Assembly (NCBI RefSeq): GCF_013366925.1
Contig: NZ_JAALDK010000001.1
Location: 124,001-188,000 of the forward strand
Origin: Paraburkholderia youngii
GTDB lineage: Bacteria > Pseudomonadota > Gammaproteobacteria > Burkholderiales > Burkholderiaceae
Reading direction: 5' to 3'
Length of the DNA stretch: 64,000 nucleotides
Shown one piece after another: positions 20,069-30,445 of this stretch. Within the stretch, counting starts at the first letter, position 1, and each line of letters begins with the position of its first letter. A program made the position numbers and the translations under genes. Below the pieces are notes generated by a model. That model was not told where the DNA came from. It was given only the letters and a program-made list of their open reading frames with translations, and did no database searches.

Positions 20069-21340
20069 TTAGCGGCGCTGGCCGAACATCATCTGGCGGG
20101 CGAGCGCGGTTTTCACCGGCGGGACGAATTCGAGTGCGGTCAGCGCGAGGCCGCGCAGTACCGCGAGCGGCGCGAAGTCGATGGTAAACAGGCGCGCGAG
20201 CGTGTCGGTCGAACCGATCGTCAGGCGCCGGTCGAGCGCGCGGCGCTGCGCGAAAGTGGCGAGCGCGAGCGGTGTCGGGCCCTCGGCCGACAGCGCATCG
20301 GCGAGAGCGTGCGCGTCTCGCAGGCCCAGGTTGAGGCCTTGGCCCGCCACCGGATGCAAGGTCTGCGCCGCATTGCCGATCGCGACGATGTGGCCGTTCA
20401 CGAGCGTGTCGACCGTGTTGAGACCGAGCGGAAACGACGCACGGCCCTTGATGTGCGTAAAGCGGCCCATGCGGTCGCCGAACGCGGCATCGAGCTCGCG
20501 CAGGAACGCTTCGTCGGAGAGCTGAGCGCGGCGCGCGGCTTCGTCGGGCGCGCAGCACCAGACGAGCGCGTAGTCGGCGCCGCGCACGCCGCCCATCGGC
20601 AGCAGCGCGATCGGGCCTTGCGACGTGAAGCGCTCCCATGCGACGTGCGGCTGCGGTGCGGACACGGTGACCGTGCCGACCAACGCGGTCTGGCCGTAGT
20701 CGCGCGAGCCGGCGTGATTTTTACCGATGCTGCGTGCGCCGGCGTCTTCGCCCGTGGCGCGGCTCGGGTTTTTCGCGTGCTTCTGGTCGCCGAACAGGCC
20801 GCCCTCGGCGTTCACCAGAATACGCGTGCGCAACTGGCGCGCGACGCCCGCGGTTTCGATCGGCAGCGTGACGCCGTCGAGCTCCTGAACCGGCGCACCG
20901 GCCGACGTCGAGCGGAACCAGTGGACCGGCGTCGCGTGCACGGCGTCGGCGAGGCCATGCACGATCGAGCCGTAACGCAGCACGTAGCCGAGCGCGGGCA
21001 GGCCGTGCTCGCGATGATCGATCAGCGTGCGGCCGAAATGACCGCGCTGCGACACGTGGATGCGCTCGATCGCGGTGGCGTCGGCCGGCCAGCGCAGCGG
21101 CTCGAGGATCATCCGGCTGCCGTGCGAGACCGCGATCGCGCGCGGATCGGCGATCGAGTCTTCCGGCTCGCGCGCGTCGACGAGCGCGATCTTCAGCTCG
21201 CGCGTCACGCTACGGCGCGCGAGCCAGCCGGCGAGCGCGAGGCCGACCGGACCGGCGCCGACGATCGTCACATCGAAATCGAACCCTTGCTGGTGGGAGG
21301 CGGGCCTCAGGATCACCGCCGATGGAGACGCTTCATTCAT
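20069..21340 (-). CDS. ubiH: FAD-dependent ubiquinone hydroxylase, UbiH-like
   Basis: 423 aa flavoprotein monooxygenase of the UbiH/UbiF/VisC/COQ6 family, acting on the ubiquinone ring at the inner membrane. The dinucleotide-binding GAGPVGLALAGWL lies near residue 29, DPRAIAVSHGS near residue 64, and the second FAD motif NAAQTLHPVAGQGLNLGLRD near residue 325. It starts six bases after the end of pepP, the same pairing as pepP-ubiH in E. coli, supporting UbiH rather than UbiF; the exact ring position is inference. Confidence 0.88.
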   Translation of the reverse strand: MNEASPSAVILRPASHQQGFDFDVTIVGAGPVGLALAGWLARRSVTRELKIALVDAREPEDSIADPRAIAVSHGSRMILEPLRWPADATAIERIHVSQRGHFGRTLIDHREHGLPALGYVLRYGSIVHGLADAVHATPVHWFRSTSAGAPVQELDGVTLPIETAGVARQLRTRILVNAEGGLFGDQKHAKNPSRATGEDAGARSIGKNHAGSRDYGQTALVGTVTVSAPQPHVAWERFTSQGPIALLPMGGVRGADYALVWCCAPDEAARRAQLSDEAFLRELDAAFGDRMGRFTHIKGRASFPLGLNTVDTLVNGHIVAIGNAAQTLHPVAGQGLNLGLRDAHALADALSAEGPTPLALATFAQRRALDRRLTIGSTDTLARLFTIDFAPLAVLRGLALTALEFVPPVKTALARQMMFGQRR

Positions 21341-21346
21341 CGCCGA

Positions 21347-22753
21347 TCAGGTCCTCTGTTGATGAGCCGCTCGTGCTTCCTGCATCAGCGCCTCGATCTC
21401 GTCGGCGGCGACCGGCACGTCGCGCGTGATCAGCTCGCAGCCGGTCGGCGTGACGATCGCGTCATCCTCGATGCGGATGCCGATGTTCCAGTAGCGCTCG
21501 GGCACACCTTCGGCCGCGCGCACGTACAGGCCCGGCTCGATCGTCAGCGTCATCGACGCGCGCAGCGTGCGCCACGGCAGCGCGCCCGCTTCGTCGCGCG
21601 GCGCGCCGCGCTCGCGGTAGTCGCCGCAGTCGTGCACGTCCATGCCGAGCCAGTGGCCAGTGCGGTGCATGTAGAACGGCGCGTAGGCGCGCTCGGCGAT
21701 CACGTCGTCGACCGATGCGAACTTCGCGCGCGGCACGATGCCGGTGTCGAGCAGCCCCTGCGAAAGCACGCGCAGCGCGGCCTGATGCGGATCGTCGAAG
21801 CTCGCGCCGGCGCGCGTCGCATCGACGGCGGCCTGCTGCGCGGCCAGCACGATGTCGTACAGCTCGCGCTGCGCCGGCGTGAACCGGCCGCTCGCCGGGA
21901 ACGTGCGCGTGATGTCGGACGCATAGCCGTCGAGTTCGCAGGCCGCGTCGATCAGGATCAGGTCGCCGTCGCGCGCGATCGCGTTGCCGGCGGGGTAGTG
22001 CAGCACGCACGCGTTCGCGCCGGCCGCGACGATCGACGTATAGGCCGGCGCCTGCGCGCCGAACTTGCGGAACGTATAGAGCAGTTCGGCCTCGAGCTCG
22101 TACTCGCGGATACCGGGCCGGCACGCGGCCATCGCGCGACGATGCGCGGCCGCCGAAATCTGCCCGGCGCGGCGCATGATCGCGAGCTCGTGGTCGTCCT
22201 TGACGAGCCGCATCTCGTCGAGCAATGGCAGCAGATCGCGCGCGGCCGTGGGTGTGACGGTGCCGCTGCGGCTTTGCGCACGCACCGCGTCGAGCCAGCC
22301 GCGCACCTGCCCGTCCAGATGCGCCGAGGTGCCGAGCGCATAGTGCAGCGCCGGCTTGTCGGCGATGATGCGCGGCAACTGCGTGTCGAGTTCGCCGATC
22401 GGGAACGCGGCATCGAGCCCGAATGCTTCGCGCGCGCCGTCGGGGCCGAAGCGGAAGCCTTCCCACGTTTCACGCTCGACGCTCTTTTCGCGGCAGAACA
22501 GCACCGACGCGGGCGCGCCGGGCGCAGCGCTGGCATCGAGCACCAGCAGCGCTTCGGGCTCGGTGAAGCCGGTCAGATAATAGAAGTAGCTGTCGTGGCG
22601 GTACGGATAGTCGGTATCGCGGTTGCGCAGCGCTTCCGGCGCGGTCGGGACGATGGCGACGCCGCCGCCCGCGGCGCGCAGCGCGGCGAGAACGCGCTCG
22701 CGGCGCGTGCGGTGGACGTCGATGGCGATGGTGGGTTCGGTCGGCTGGTTCAT
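21347..22753 (-). CDS. pepP: Xaa-Pro aminopeptidase
   Basis: 468 aa M24 metallopeptidase that releases the N-terminal residue before proline. An aminopeptidase P N-terminal domain leads into the pita-bread fold; the dimetal ligands are the aspartates in DAACELDGYASDITRTF, the His in GHWLGMDVHD, and the glutamates in TIEPGLYV and GIRIEDD. The ATG at 22753 (MNQPTEP) is preferred over one 12 codons upstream. It is the first gene of pepP-ubiH. Confidence 0.95.
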   Translation of the reverse strand: MNQPTEPTIAIDVHRTRRERVLAALRAAGGGVAIVPTAPEALRNRDTDYPYRHDSYFYYLTGFTEPEALLVLDASAAPGAPASVLFCREKSVERETWEGFRFGPDGAREAFGLDAAFPIGELDTQLPRIIADKPALHYALGTSAHLDGQVRGWLDAVRAQSRSGTVTPTAARDLLPLLDEMRLVKDDHELAIMRRAGQISAAAHRRAMAACRPGIREYELEAELLYTFRKFGAQAPAYTSIVAAGANACVLHYPAGNAIARDGDLILIDAACELDGYASDITRTFPASGRFTPAQRELYDIVLAAQQAAVDATRAGASFDDPHQAALRVLSQGLLDTGIVPRAKFASVDDVIAERAYAPFYMHRTGHWLGMDVHDCGDYRERGAPRDEAGALPWRTLRASMTLTIEPGLYVRAAEGVPERYWNIGIRIEDDAIVTPTGCELITRDVPVAADEIEALMQEARAAHQQRT

Positions 22754-22967
22754 CGTGCGATTGTAGCGCCGCGTGTCTCCTGGCCCCATTCTCCGCGCAC
22801 GACATCGACTCCCTTTGTGCGGATTCCGACGGCGCGGCGGCCGCCGTCATGTTGCAATCCGTCCACAGCGGCTCGGCGAGCAGTTCGCGAAGATGCCGCC
22901 AGCACGTTCGCGAAAGCCTTAGACCACTTATACTTTCGCCGGATTCAGAAAAAGGCAGAAGGTCATG

Positions 22968-23579
22968 ATGAAACTCATCGGTTCGTTCGGCAGCCCGTAT
23001 GTGCGTAAAGCGCGCATCGTGCTCGCCGACAAGAAGATCGACTACGAACTGGTGCCCGAGAACGTCTGGGCGCCGGATACCCGGATTCACACCTTCAACC
23101 CCCTCGGCAAGGTGCCGTGCCTCGTGATGGAAGACGGCGAAGCCGTGTTCGATTCACGCGTGATCTGCGAATACGTCGATACGCTGTCGCCGGTGGGCAA
23201 GCTGATTCCGCCGTCCGGGCGCGAGCGCATCGAAGTGCGCTGCTGGGAGGCGCTCGCCGACGGCGTGCTCGACGCGGCCGTGCTGATCCGGCTCGAAAGC
23301 ACGCAGCGGGCGCCCGAGCAGCGCGTGGACGCATGGGTCGCGCGGCAGCAGCGCAAGATCGACGAAGCGCTGATCGCGATGTCGCAGGGGCTTGGCAGCA
23401 AGCCGTGGTGCGCGAGCAATCACTACACGCTGGCCGACATCGCGATGGGCTGTGCGCTCGGCTATCTGGACTTCCGTATGCCGGAACTGAACTGGCGCGA
23501 AGCGCATCCGAACCTCGACAAGCACTTCCAGAAGCTGTCGCAGCGGCAGTCGTTCATCGATACGGCGCCGAAGGATTGA
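22968..23579 (+). CDS. Glutathione S-transferase family protein
   Basis: 203 aa. A thioredoxin-like N-terminal domain (KLIGSFGSPYVRKARIVLADKK) is followed by the glutathione gamma-glutamyl contact region NPLGKVPCLVMEDGEAVFDS near residue 45 and a helical C-terminal domain (YTLADIAMGCALGYLD). Two adjacent ATGs exist; 22968 is used because AGAAGG is only two bases from the first. The xenobiotic substrate is unknown. Confidence 0.9.
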   Translation: MKLIGSFGSPYVRKARIVLADKKIDYELVPENVWAPDTRIHTFNPLGKVPCLVMEDGEAVFDSRVICEYVDTLSPVGKLIPPSGRERIEVRCWEALADGVLDAAVLIRLESTQRAPEQRVDAWVARQQRKIDEALIAMSQGLGSKPWCASNHYTLADIAMGCALGYLDFRMPELNWREAHPNLDKHFQKLSQRQSFIDTAPKD

Positions 23580-23597
23580 TGAAGCTCGAATGAGCAT

Positions 23598-23633
23598 AAA
23601 AAAATGCGCCTGCATGTCAGGCGCATTTTTTTT
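23598..23633. terminator. Bidirectional terminator between the GST gene and lnt
   Basis: Seven A, then TGCGCCTG / CAGGCGCA stem with CATGT loop, then eight T. Symmetric A and T runs serve both converging genes. Confidence 0.9.
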
Positions 23634-23666
23634 GCGGGCGGTGTTCGTTTGACGTGGGCGCCGGCG

Positions 23667-25424
23667 TTACCGCTTGCCGTCGCGCCGCCGCGCGATCCCC
23701 GGTCCGAACGCGAAACCGATCGCGAGCAGCAGCACCGACACCGCGAGCACCGTGTTGTTGCCGCTCGTCACGTAAGGTGTGTTGCCGGCGGTGCCTTGCA
23801 CGTTGACGTCGAGCGAGCCGACCGTGTATGGCGTCAGGCGGCCGATCACGCGGCCGTTCGCGTCGATCGCGGCGGTCATCCCGGTGTTGGTTGCGCGCAG
23901 CATCGGCCTGCCGGTTTCGAGCGAGCGCATGCGCGCGATCTGCAGATGCTGGTCGAGCGCGATCGTGTCGCCGAACCACGCGAGATTGGTCGAGTTGATC
24001 AGCACGCCGGCGGGCGTCGCGTTCTCGCGCAGCGTGCGCGCGATTTCCTCGCCGAAGATGTCCTCGTAGCAGATGTTCACCGCGACCGGCTGGTTATGCA
24101 CCATGAACGGTTTTTGCACAGGCGGTCCGCGGAAGAAGTCGCCGAGCGGAATGTTCATCAGGTTCACGAACCAGCGGAAACCCCACGGCACGAATTCGCC
24201 GAACGGCACCAGATGGTGCTTGTCGTAGCGGTAGATTTCGTGCGAGCCGGGCGTGACGCCGAACAGGCTGTTGGTGTAGTCGACCACCCGGCCGTCCGGC
24301 GTGATCGTGCCGCCGATCGCGCCGAACAGCAGCGAGCTGCCGGTCGAATTGGTGAATTGGCGGATCGCGGCCGCGAAGTTCGGCGGCAGTTGCTGCGCGA
24401 GTACGGGGATCGCGGTTTCCGGCGTGACGATCAGATCGGCCGGCTTCGACGTGATCATTTTCTGATACTCGTCGACCGCCGCGCGCAAGCCGGCTTCCTC
24501 GAATTTCATCTCCTGCTTCACGTTGCCTTGCAGCAGGCGCACCGTCAGCGGCGCATTGGCGGGCGTCGTCCACTGCACGAGCGGCAGCAGCAGGCCGATC
24601 ACGAGCAGCGCGAGCGCGACGCAGGCTGGCACGGCGATGGCGGCAACGCGCGTGCCGCGGCCACGCGCGGCGCGGCTGTCGACGTCACCAGCGGCGCCGG
24701 CGTTCGGCTCGCGCGAGTCGTTGGCACGCCCGGGGCGCCACGACGGCAGCAGCGCCAGCAATGCCTGCACGATCAACGCGGCCGTCAGCGCGACCATCCA
24801 GCCGACGCCATATACGCCGACCACGGGCGCAAACCCCGCCAACGGGCCGTCGACTTGCGCGTAACCGGTGGCGAGCCAGGGAAAGCCGGTGAACACCGTG
24901 CCGCGCAGCCATTCGCCGATCGCCCACGCGCTGGCAAAAGCCAGCGCGCCGTGCCAGGTCGGCGAGAATGGCGCGCGGTCGTCGGCCGCGCCGTTGCGCG
25001 CATGGCCCGCGCAGAACGACCATATCCCCGCGGCGAGCGCCGGGTAGAGCGCGAGATACAGCGAGAACAGCACGAGCGCCGTGCCGGCGAGTGGCGCCGG
25101 CATGCCGCCGTAGTAGTGCATGCTCACATACAGCCACCAGACCCCGCTCACGAAGTTGCCGAAGCCGAACGCGCCGCCCGTCAGCGCGGCGCTTTTCCAG
25201 CCGGTGCTGCGCGTGAGCCACGCGAAGAAGAACACGAAGATCGCGAGTTGCAGCCAGCCGCCATGCGGCGTCGGCGCGAACGACAGCGTATTGGCCGCGC
25301 CCGCGGCCAGTGCGACGAGGTAGTGCCAGCGCGGCAGCGCGCGGCTGCGCGTGACGTCGTCGGTGGCAGCGGGGGCGGGAGCGCTCACGCCGCGGTGCGA
25401 ACGGGAAGTGATCGGGTCGGCCAT
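23667..25424 (-). CDS. lnt: Apolipoprotein N-acyltransferase
   Basis: 585 aa inner-membrane enzyme that adds the third acyl chain to lipoproteins. Several transmembrane helices fill the N-terminal half. The periplasmic nitrilase-like domain shows the catalytic glutamate in IVTPETAIPVL, a lysine in the LVPFGEFVPWG region, and the cysteine in NICYEDIFGEE. It is longer than the roughly 510 aa of E. coli Lnt, partly because of a Gly/Arg/Ala-rich insert of about 35 residues (PGRANDSREPNAGAAG onward) between membrane helices. It is the end of the miaB-corC-lnt block. Confidence 0.95.
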   Translation of the reverse strand: MADPITSRSHRGVSAPAPAATDDVTRSRALPRWHYLVALAAGAANTLSFAPTPHGGWLQLAIFVFFFAWLTRSTGWKSAALTGGAFGFGNFVSGVWWLYVSMHYYGGMPAPLAGTALVLFSLYLALYPALAAGIWSFCAGHARNGAADDRAPFSPTWHGALAFASAWAIGEWLRGTVFTGFPWLATGYAQVDGPLAGFAPVVGVYGVGWMVALTAALIVQALLALLPSWRPGRANDSREPNAGAAGDVDSRAARGRGTRVAAIAVPACVALALLVIGLLLPLVQWTTPANAPLTVRLLQGNVKQEMKFEEAGLRAAVDEYQKMITSKPADLIVTPETAIPVLAQQLPPNFAAAIRQFTNSTGSSLLFGAIGGTITPDGRVVDYTNSLFGVTPGSHEIYRYDKHHLVPFGEFVPWGFRWFVNLMNIPLGDFFRGPPVQKPFMVHNQPVAVNICYEDIFGEEIARTLRENATPAGVLINSTNLAWFGDTIALDQHLQIARMRSLETGRPMLRATNTGMTAAIDANGRVIGRLTPYTVGSLDVNVQGTAGNTPYVTSGNNTVLAVSVLLLAIGFAFGPGIARRRDGKR

Positions 25425-25543
25425 TGTTGCGCGGTCGGCGTCGGAAGTTGAAAGGGTAAATCAGCAGGCAAACGAGTCGGCCACATGCGCCCGCAATAAC
25501 AACGCGCGGGCGCTCGGGCCGTGCATCGGCCCGAGCCGCCGGC

Positions 25544-26449
25544 TCAGGTCTGCACGTGCTGCGACTCGCGTTCGCGCTGGCCCGCGAGCGGGTCGCGGCG
25601 CACCAGCAGCATGTGGATCTGGCGGGCGTCACCGCGCAGGATCTCGAAGATCAGATCGTCGAGGCGCACTTTCTCGCCCCGATGCGGCACCCGGCCGAAG
25701 TGATGCGTGACCAGCCCGCCGATCGTGTCGACTTCTTCGTCTGAATAATGCGTGCCGAAGGTGTCGTTGAACTGCTCGATCTCGGTCAGCGCGCGCACCC
25801 GGAAGCGTCCGTCCGGCGACGCGATGATGTTGCCGCTTTCCTCGTCGAAATCGTATTCGTCCTCGATGTCGCCGACGATCTGCTCCAGCACGTCTTCGAT
25901 CGTGATCAGGCCCGCGACGCCGCCGTATTCGTCGACGACCACCGCGAGGTGGTTACGGTTCACGCGAAAGTCGTGCAGCAGCACGTTCAGCCGCTTCGAC
26001 TCGGGGATGAACACGGCCGGGCGCAGCATGCCGCGCACGTCGAATTCTTCTTCGGCGTAATAGCGCAGCAGATCTTTCGCGAGCAGCACGCCGATGATGT
26101 TGTCGCGATTGCCCTCGTAGACTGGATAGCGCGAATGCGCTTTCTCGAGCACGTAGGGGATGAATTCGGCGGGATTGTCGGCGATGTTGATCGCGTCCAT
26201 TTGTGCGCGCGGCACCATGATGTCGCGCGCGCTCAGTTCCGAGACCTGGAACACGCCTTCGATCATCGACAGCGAGTCGGCGTCGATCAGGTTGCGCTCG
26301 TGCGCGTCCTGCAGAATTTCCAGAAGTTCGGCCCGCGAGTCGGGTTCGGGCGAGATGAAGTCGGTCAGGCGTTCGAGCAGCGAGCGCTTTTCCTGCGGTT
26401 TGTCGAGATGGCGTCCGGTATGGCGTCGACTGGGATACGTGTCGTTCAT
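25544..26449 (-). CDS. corC: CorC/HlyC family transporter-associated protein with CBS pair
   Basis: 301 aa. A CBS domain pair (VSELSARDIMVPRAQMDAINI; YGGVAGLITIEDVLEQIVGDIEDEYD) is followed by a CorC_HlyC domain (VDTIGGLVTHHFGRVPHRGE) that binds adenine-type ligands. Members have been linked to Mg/Co efflux; the soluble form lacks the DUF21 membrane part. The start is ATG 26449 (MNDTYPSRR). The gene sits directly upstream of lnt as in E. coli. Confidence 0.93.
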   Translation of the reverse strand: MNDTYPSRRHTGRHLDKPQEKRSLLERLTDFISPEPDSRAELLEILQDAHERNLIDADSLSMIEGVFQVSELSARDIMVPRAQMDAINIADNPAEFIPYVLEKAHSRYPVYEGNRDNIIGVLLAKDLLRYYAEEEFDVRGMLRPAVFIPESKRLNVLLHDFRVNRNHLAVVVDEYGGVAGLITIEDVLEQIVGDIEDEYDFDEESGNIIASPDGRFRVRALTEIEQFNDTFGTHYSDEEVDTIGGLVTHHFGRVPHRGEKVRLDDLIFEILRGDARQIHMLLVRRDPLAGQRERESQHVQT

Positions 26450-26668
26450 GGTAGTGCGCCCGGCGAGACTGGGCGCGCTGTTACAGAGCGTTAAGGATAC
26501 ACCAGGCACATGGCGGAACCGTGTCCGGCCGGGCCTGGCGATGAGTGAAGCCGAGGTGAAACGGCCGCGCCGCGAAGGCGGAGCGTGGAATCATCCTAAC
26601 CGATTACGCGGTCAAAAGCGCTCGCCGGCAAAAAAGTCGCGGGTGGGGTTTTCGCCGAGATGACGAAA

Positions 26669-27328
26669 TTACACGACCGGCTTGCAGCGCGCGAGCAGCG
26701 CTTCGAGCGCGCGGTCCGGCATGCCGCTTTCGCGCAGCGCATGCACGGTACGGCTTACGTAGTCGAAAGTCGTGCCGTAGCGGCCGCTCGCGCAGCCCAG
26801 CACGGTCTGAATGATGTCGTCGCGCAGCTTGCCGGTGTAGCTCGGCACGTCGCGGCGCATCACGAAGGCGAGCGCGTCGACGCGCCGGCCGTCCGCGAGT
26901 ACGCACGGCAGCCACGCGGGACGGTACGAGCCCATCGGCATTTCGCGGCGCCACAGTGCTTCGAGATGCGGCATCGAGCCATCGGCTGCGAGCCGGAACG
27001 CCATGCCGGTGCACGAGCCGCCGCGATCCAGCGCGAGCACGAGGCCGGGCTGCTCGGGCGTGCCGCGATTCACACGCGACCACAGATAGAGGCCGCGGTG
27101 ATAGCCGTGCACCTTCGAGCGCATCGCTTCGACGGTGGGCAGTCCCGGGTTCCAGATCAGCGAGCCATAGCCGAACAGCCACAGATCGCTCTGGCGGTCC
27201 CAGCCGCGCAACGTGCATTCAAGCGACGCGCGCAGTTCGTCGTCAGTCAGAAGCCGCGAGTCGCCGAGCACCGGCGGGTAGTCCGGACAGCGCACGGGAA
27301 TCTCGGTTTCGGGGGACGGAGTGCTCAC
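26669..27328 (-). CDS. chaC: ChaC-like gamma-glutamylcyclotransferase
   Basis: 219 aa protein of the ChaC family, which cleaves glutathione to 5-oxoproline and Cys-Gly. The N-terminal substrate loop motif is LWLFGYGSLIWNPG (about residues 49-62) and a glutamate sits in the LEALWRREM segment. It begins with GTG and lies 32 bases after ybeY on the same strand, separating ybeY from corC. Assignment is from motif; no measured activity is implied. Confidence 0.9.
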   Translation of the reverse strand: MSTPSPETEIPVRCPDYPPVLGDSRLLTDDELRASLECTLRGWDRQSDLWLFGYGSLIWNPGLPTVEAMRSKVHGYHRGLYLWSRVNRGTPEQPGLVLALDRGGSCTGMAFRLAADGSMPHLEALWRREMPMGSYRPAWLPCVLADGRRVDALAFVMRRDVPSYTGKLRDDIIQTVLGCASGRYGTTFDYVSRTVHALRESGMPDRALEALLARCKPVV

Positions 27329-27360
27329 GGTGGGTTCGGTTGGAGGAGGGGCGGGGACGT

Positions 27361-27822
27361 CTATTGATAAGGGTCCGGAAAGCCGAGCCTGGCGAGGATT
27401 TCGGTTTCGATCGCCTCCATTTCCTCGGCTTCTTCTTCAACCTCGTGGTCGTAGCCTTGTGCATGCAGCGTGCCGTGCACGAGCAGGTGCGCGTAATGCG
27501 CGGCAAGCGGTTTGCCCTGCTCGGCGGCTTCCTTCTCGATCACCGGGCAGCACAGAATCAGATCGCCCGTCACCGGGTCGTCTTCCGATTCGGCATAGGC
27601 GAAGGTCAGCACGTTGGTCGCATAGTCCTTGCCGCGATAAGTGCGGTTCAGCGTGCGGCCTTCTTCGGCGTCGACGAAGCGAACCGTCAGTTCGCCGTCT
27701 GCGAACAGCGCCGCCTTGATCCAGCCGGCCACCGTCGCGCGCGGCAGTAGCGCCTTGTGTTCCGGCCAGGCTTTGGCAGCGGGGAATTGCAGGCTCAGCG
27801 TTAGTTTTGGGGTGCGGCTCAT
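27361..27822 (-). CDS. ybeY: Endoribonuclease YbeY
   Basis: 153 aa zinc-dependent RNase involved in 16S rRNA 3'-end maturation and ribosome quality control. The metal motif [12 protein letters not shown] (HxxxHxxGYDH) lies near residue 122, and [15 protein letters not shown] marks the core. It follows phoH on the same strand in the conserved phoH-ybeY order. Confidence 0.96.
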   Translation of the reverse strand: MSRTPKLTLSLQFPAAKAWPEHKALLPRATVAGWIKAALFADGELTVRFVDAEEGRTLNRTYRGKDYATNVLTFAYAESEDDPVTGDLILCCPVIEKEAAEQGKPLAAHYAHLLVHGTLHAQGYDHEVEEEAEEMEAIETEILARLGFPDPYQ

Positions 27823-27912
27823 GCGGTTTCTGTGCGTGGCGTTCGTGGCTCAGTCGTTTTTTGCGGCGTGGCGGCGAGGCCACGCGGGCCTCGCGCTGCG
27901 AAGCGCATCGCT

Positions 27913-28998
27913 TTAGCGCGAATCGGCCGCGGCGGTCGATTTCTGCGCATGCGCATCGTACGCCTCCACAATTCGCGCGACCAGCGGATGGCGCACCACG
28001 TCCGCGCTCGTGAAGCGCGTGAGCGCGATGCCGCGCACGTTCGCGAGCACTTGCTGCGCTTCGATCAGCCCGCTCTTCTGGCCGCGCGGCAGGTCGACCT
28101 GGGTCGTGTCGCCGGTGACGACCGCCTTCGAGCCGAAGCCGATCCGCGTGAGGAACATCTTCATCTGCTCGGGCGTGGTGTTCTGCGCCTCGTCGAGGAT
28201 GATGAACGCGTGATTCAGCGTGCGGCCGCGCATGTACGCGAGCGGCGCGATTTCGATCATCTGCCGCTCGAACATCTTCGCGGTTTTGTCAAAGCCGAGC
28301 AGGTCATACAGCGCGTCGTACAGCGGACGCAGATACGGATCGACCTTTTGCGCCAGATCGCCCGGCAAAAAACCGAGCCGCTCGCCTGCTTCGACGGCCG
28401 GGCGCGTCAGCACGATGCGTTTGACCTGGTCGCGCTCGAGCGCGTCGACCGCGCAGGCCACCGCGAGGTAGGTCTTGCCGGTGCCGGCCGGGCCGACGCC
28501 GAAGGTGACGTCGTGCGACACGATCTGCTTCAGGTACTCGCGCTGCGCCGGCGTGCGGCCGCGCAGATCCGCGCGCCGCGTGTACAGTTTCGGGCCGTAT
28601 TCCTCGAAGTCATCTTCGCTCGCATCGGCATCGGCGGGCTGGTCGAACGGATGATCGGGATTGCCGGTGAAGCGCGTGTCGACGGCGTCGCCGCCATTGC
28701 CATTGCCGTTGCCGTTCGAACGATGGCGCGCCGGATGGCGCACTTCGACGAGCGCGAGCTGGATGTCGTCGACTGACAAGGGCTCGCGTGCGCTGTTGTA
28801 GAAGTTTTCGAGCGCGGTGAGCGCGAGTTTCGCGCCGCGCCCGCGGATCGTGATGCGGTGGCCACGGCGCTGCAGGGTCACGTCGAGCGCCTGCTCGATC
28901 TGCCGCAGATTTTCGTCGAGCGGTCCGCAGAGGTTGGCGAGCCGCGCGTTGTCATCGCGCGGTGCGGTGAATTCCAGATGCTGCTGAGTGGTCTTCAA
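27913..28998 (-). CDS. phoH: PhoH family ATPase
   Basis: 361 aa PhoH/YbeZ-like P-loop protein. Walker A is [12 protein letters not shown] near residue 170 and Walker B is IILDEAQNT near residue 266. A TTG start at 28998 is read; no ATG lies in a better position. A hexameric DNA repeat encodes a Gly-Asn run ([10 protein letters not shown]) between the N-terminal domain and the ATPase. Partner of YbeY in RNA processing by genomic association. Confidence 0.93.
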   Translation of the reverse strand: MKTTQQHLEFTAPRDDNARLANLCGPLDENLRQIEQALDVTLQRRGHRITIRGRGAKLALTALENFYNSAREPLSVDDIQLALVEVRHPARHRSNGNGNGNGGDAVDTRFTGNPDHPFDQPADADASEDDFEEYGPKLYTRRADLRGRTPAQREYLKQIVSHDVTFGVGPAGTGKTYLAVACAVDALERDQVKRIVLTRPAVEAGERLGFLPGDLAQKVDPYLRPLYDALYDLLGFDKTAKMFERQMIEIAPLAYMRGRTLNHAFIILDEAQNTTPEQMKMFLTRIGFGSKAVVTGDTTQVDLPRGQKSGLIEAQQVLANVRGIALTRFTSADVVRHPLVARIVEAYDAHAQKSTAAADSR

Positions 28999-29059
28999 GG
29001 CGGTGAGTCGATCCTGTCGGTTGCGATACTCAGAATGTCGGTCAGTGCGCTTAGCGTGC

Positions 29060-30445
29060 TCAGTGCGTCACGGCGGCGCCGTCGTCGTGAACCATCACCA
29101 GTTCGCCGCGCAGCGAGTGCGGGTACGCGTGCACGATCTTCACGTCGACCATCTGACCGATCAGCCGTGCATGCGACGCCACCGACGCCGGGAAATTGAC
29201 GACGCGGTTGTTCTCGGTGCGGCCCGCGAGCTCGTTCGGGTCCTTGCGCGCCGGGCGCTCGACCAGAATGCGCTCGATCTTGCCGACCATCGCGTCGCTG
29301 ATGCGCTGCACGTTCTCTTCGATCGTGGCCTGCAGATGCTGCAGACGTTTCAGCTTCACCTCGCGCGGCGTGTCGTCGTGCAGGTTCGCGGCCGGCGTAC
29401 CGGGGCGCGGGCTGTAGATGAACGAGAAGCTCGTGTCGTACTTCATCTCTTCGACGAGCGCCATCATCTTCGCGAAGTCTTCCTCGGTCTCGCCGGGGAA
29501 GCCGACGATCATGTCCGTCGACAGCGACAGATCCGGGCGGATCGCGCGCAGCTTGCGGATCACCGACTTGTACTCGAGCACGGTGTAGCCGCGCTTCATT
29601 GCCATCAGGATGCGGTCGGAGCCGTGCTGCACGGGCAGATGCAGGTGACTGACGAGCTTCGGCACCTTCGCATAAGTGTCGATCAGGCGCTGCGTGAATT
29701 CCTTCGGATGCGACGTCGTGTAGCGAATCCGTTCGATGCCGGGGATGTCCGCGACGTATTCGATCAGCGTCGCGAAGTCGGCGATCTCGGTCGAACCGAC
29801 CGTAAGCGCGCCACCGAATTTGCCACGATAAGCGTTCACGTTCTGGCCAAGCAGCGTGACTTCGCGCACGCCCTGGTCGGCGAGGCCGGCGATTTCGGTC
29901 AGCACGTCGTCGAGCGGACGCGACACTTCCTCGCCGCGCGTGTACGGCACGACGCAGTAGCTGCAGTACTTGCTGCAGCCTTCCATGATCGACACGAACG
30001 CGCTCGGACCTTCGACGCGCGCCGGCGGCAGGTGATCGAACTTCTCGATTTCGGGAAACGAAATATCGACCTGCGCGCGGCCGCTCGCGCGACGCTCGTC
30101 GATCATCTGCGGCAGGCGGTGCAGCGTTTGCGGACCGAACACGATATCGACGTACGGCGCGCGCGCGACGATCGATGCGCCTTCCTGGCTAGCGACGCAG
30201 CCACCCACGCCAATGATCAGATTCGGATTCGCGTCCTTCAGCTCGCGCACGCGGCCGAGGTCGGAGAAGACTTTTTCCTGCGCTTTTTCGCGCACCGAGC
30301 AGGTATTGAACAGGATCACGTCGGCGTCTTCCGGCGTGTCGGTCTTGACGAGTCCTTCAGCGGCACCGAGCACGTCGACCATCTTGTCGGAGTCGTACTC
30401 GTTCATCTGGCAGCCAAAGGTTTTTACATAAACTTTCTTGGTCAT
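29060..30445 (-). CDS. miaB: tRNA-2-methylthio-N6-dimethylallyladenosine synthase
   Basis: 461 aa radical-SAM methylthiotransferase that modifies i6A37 of tRNAs. Two Fe-S clusters are predicted: the UPF0004 cysteines C11 ([11 protein letters not shown]), in NTCSVREKA and in GVGGCVASQ, and the radical-[18 protein letters not shown] motif near residue 156. A C-terminal TRAM domain binds tRNA. It is the first gene of the miaB-phoH-ybeY-chaC-corC-lnt block. Confidence 0.97.
   Translation of the reverse strand: MTKKVYVKTFGCQMNEYDSDKMVDVLGAAEGLVKTDTPEDADVILFNTCSVREKAQEKVFSDLGRVRELKDANPNLIIGVGGCVASQEGASIVARAPYVDIVFGPQTLHRLPQMIDERRASGRAQVDISFPEIEKFDHLPPARVEGPSAFVSIMEGCSKYCSYCVVPYTRGEEVSRPLDDVLTEIAGLADQGVREVTLLGQNVNAYRGKFGGALTVGSTEIADFATLIEYVADIPGIERIRYTTSHPKEFTQRLIDTYAKVPKLVSHLHLPVQHGSDRILMAMKRGYTVLEYKSVIRKLRAIRPDLSLSTDMIVGFPGETEEDFAKMMALVEEMKYDTSFSFIYSPRPGTPAANLHDDTPREVKLKRLQHLQATIEENVQRISDAMVGKIERILVERPARKDPNELAGRTENNRVVNFPASVASHARLIGQMVDVKIVHAYPHSLRGELVMVHDDGAAVTH

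Noticed and set aside
20309..23008. Very long open frame on the plus strand, nearly 900 codons, opposite ubiH and pepP
   Set aside because: It is Arg/Ala/His-rich without domains and lies antisense to two well-identified enzymes; long antisense frames are expected in GC-rich DNA.
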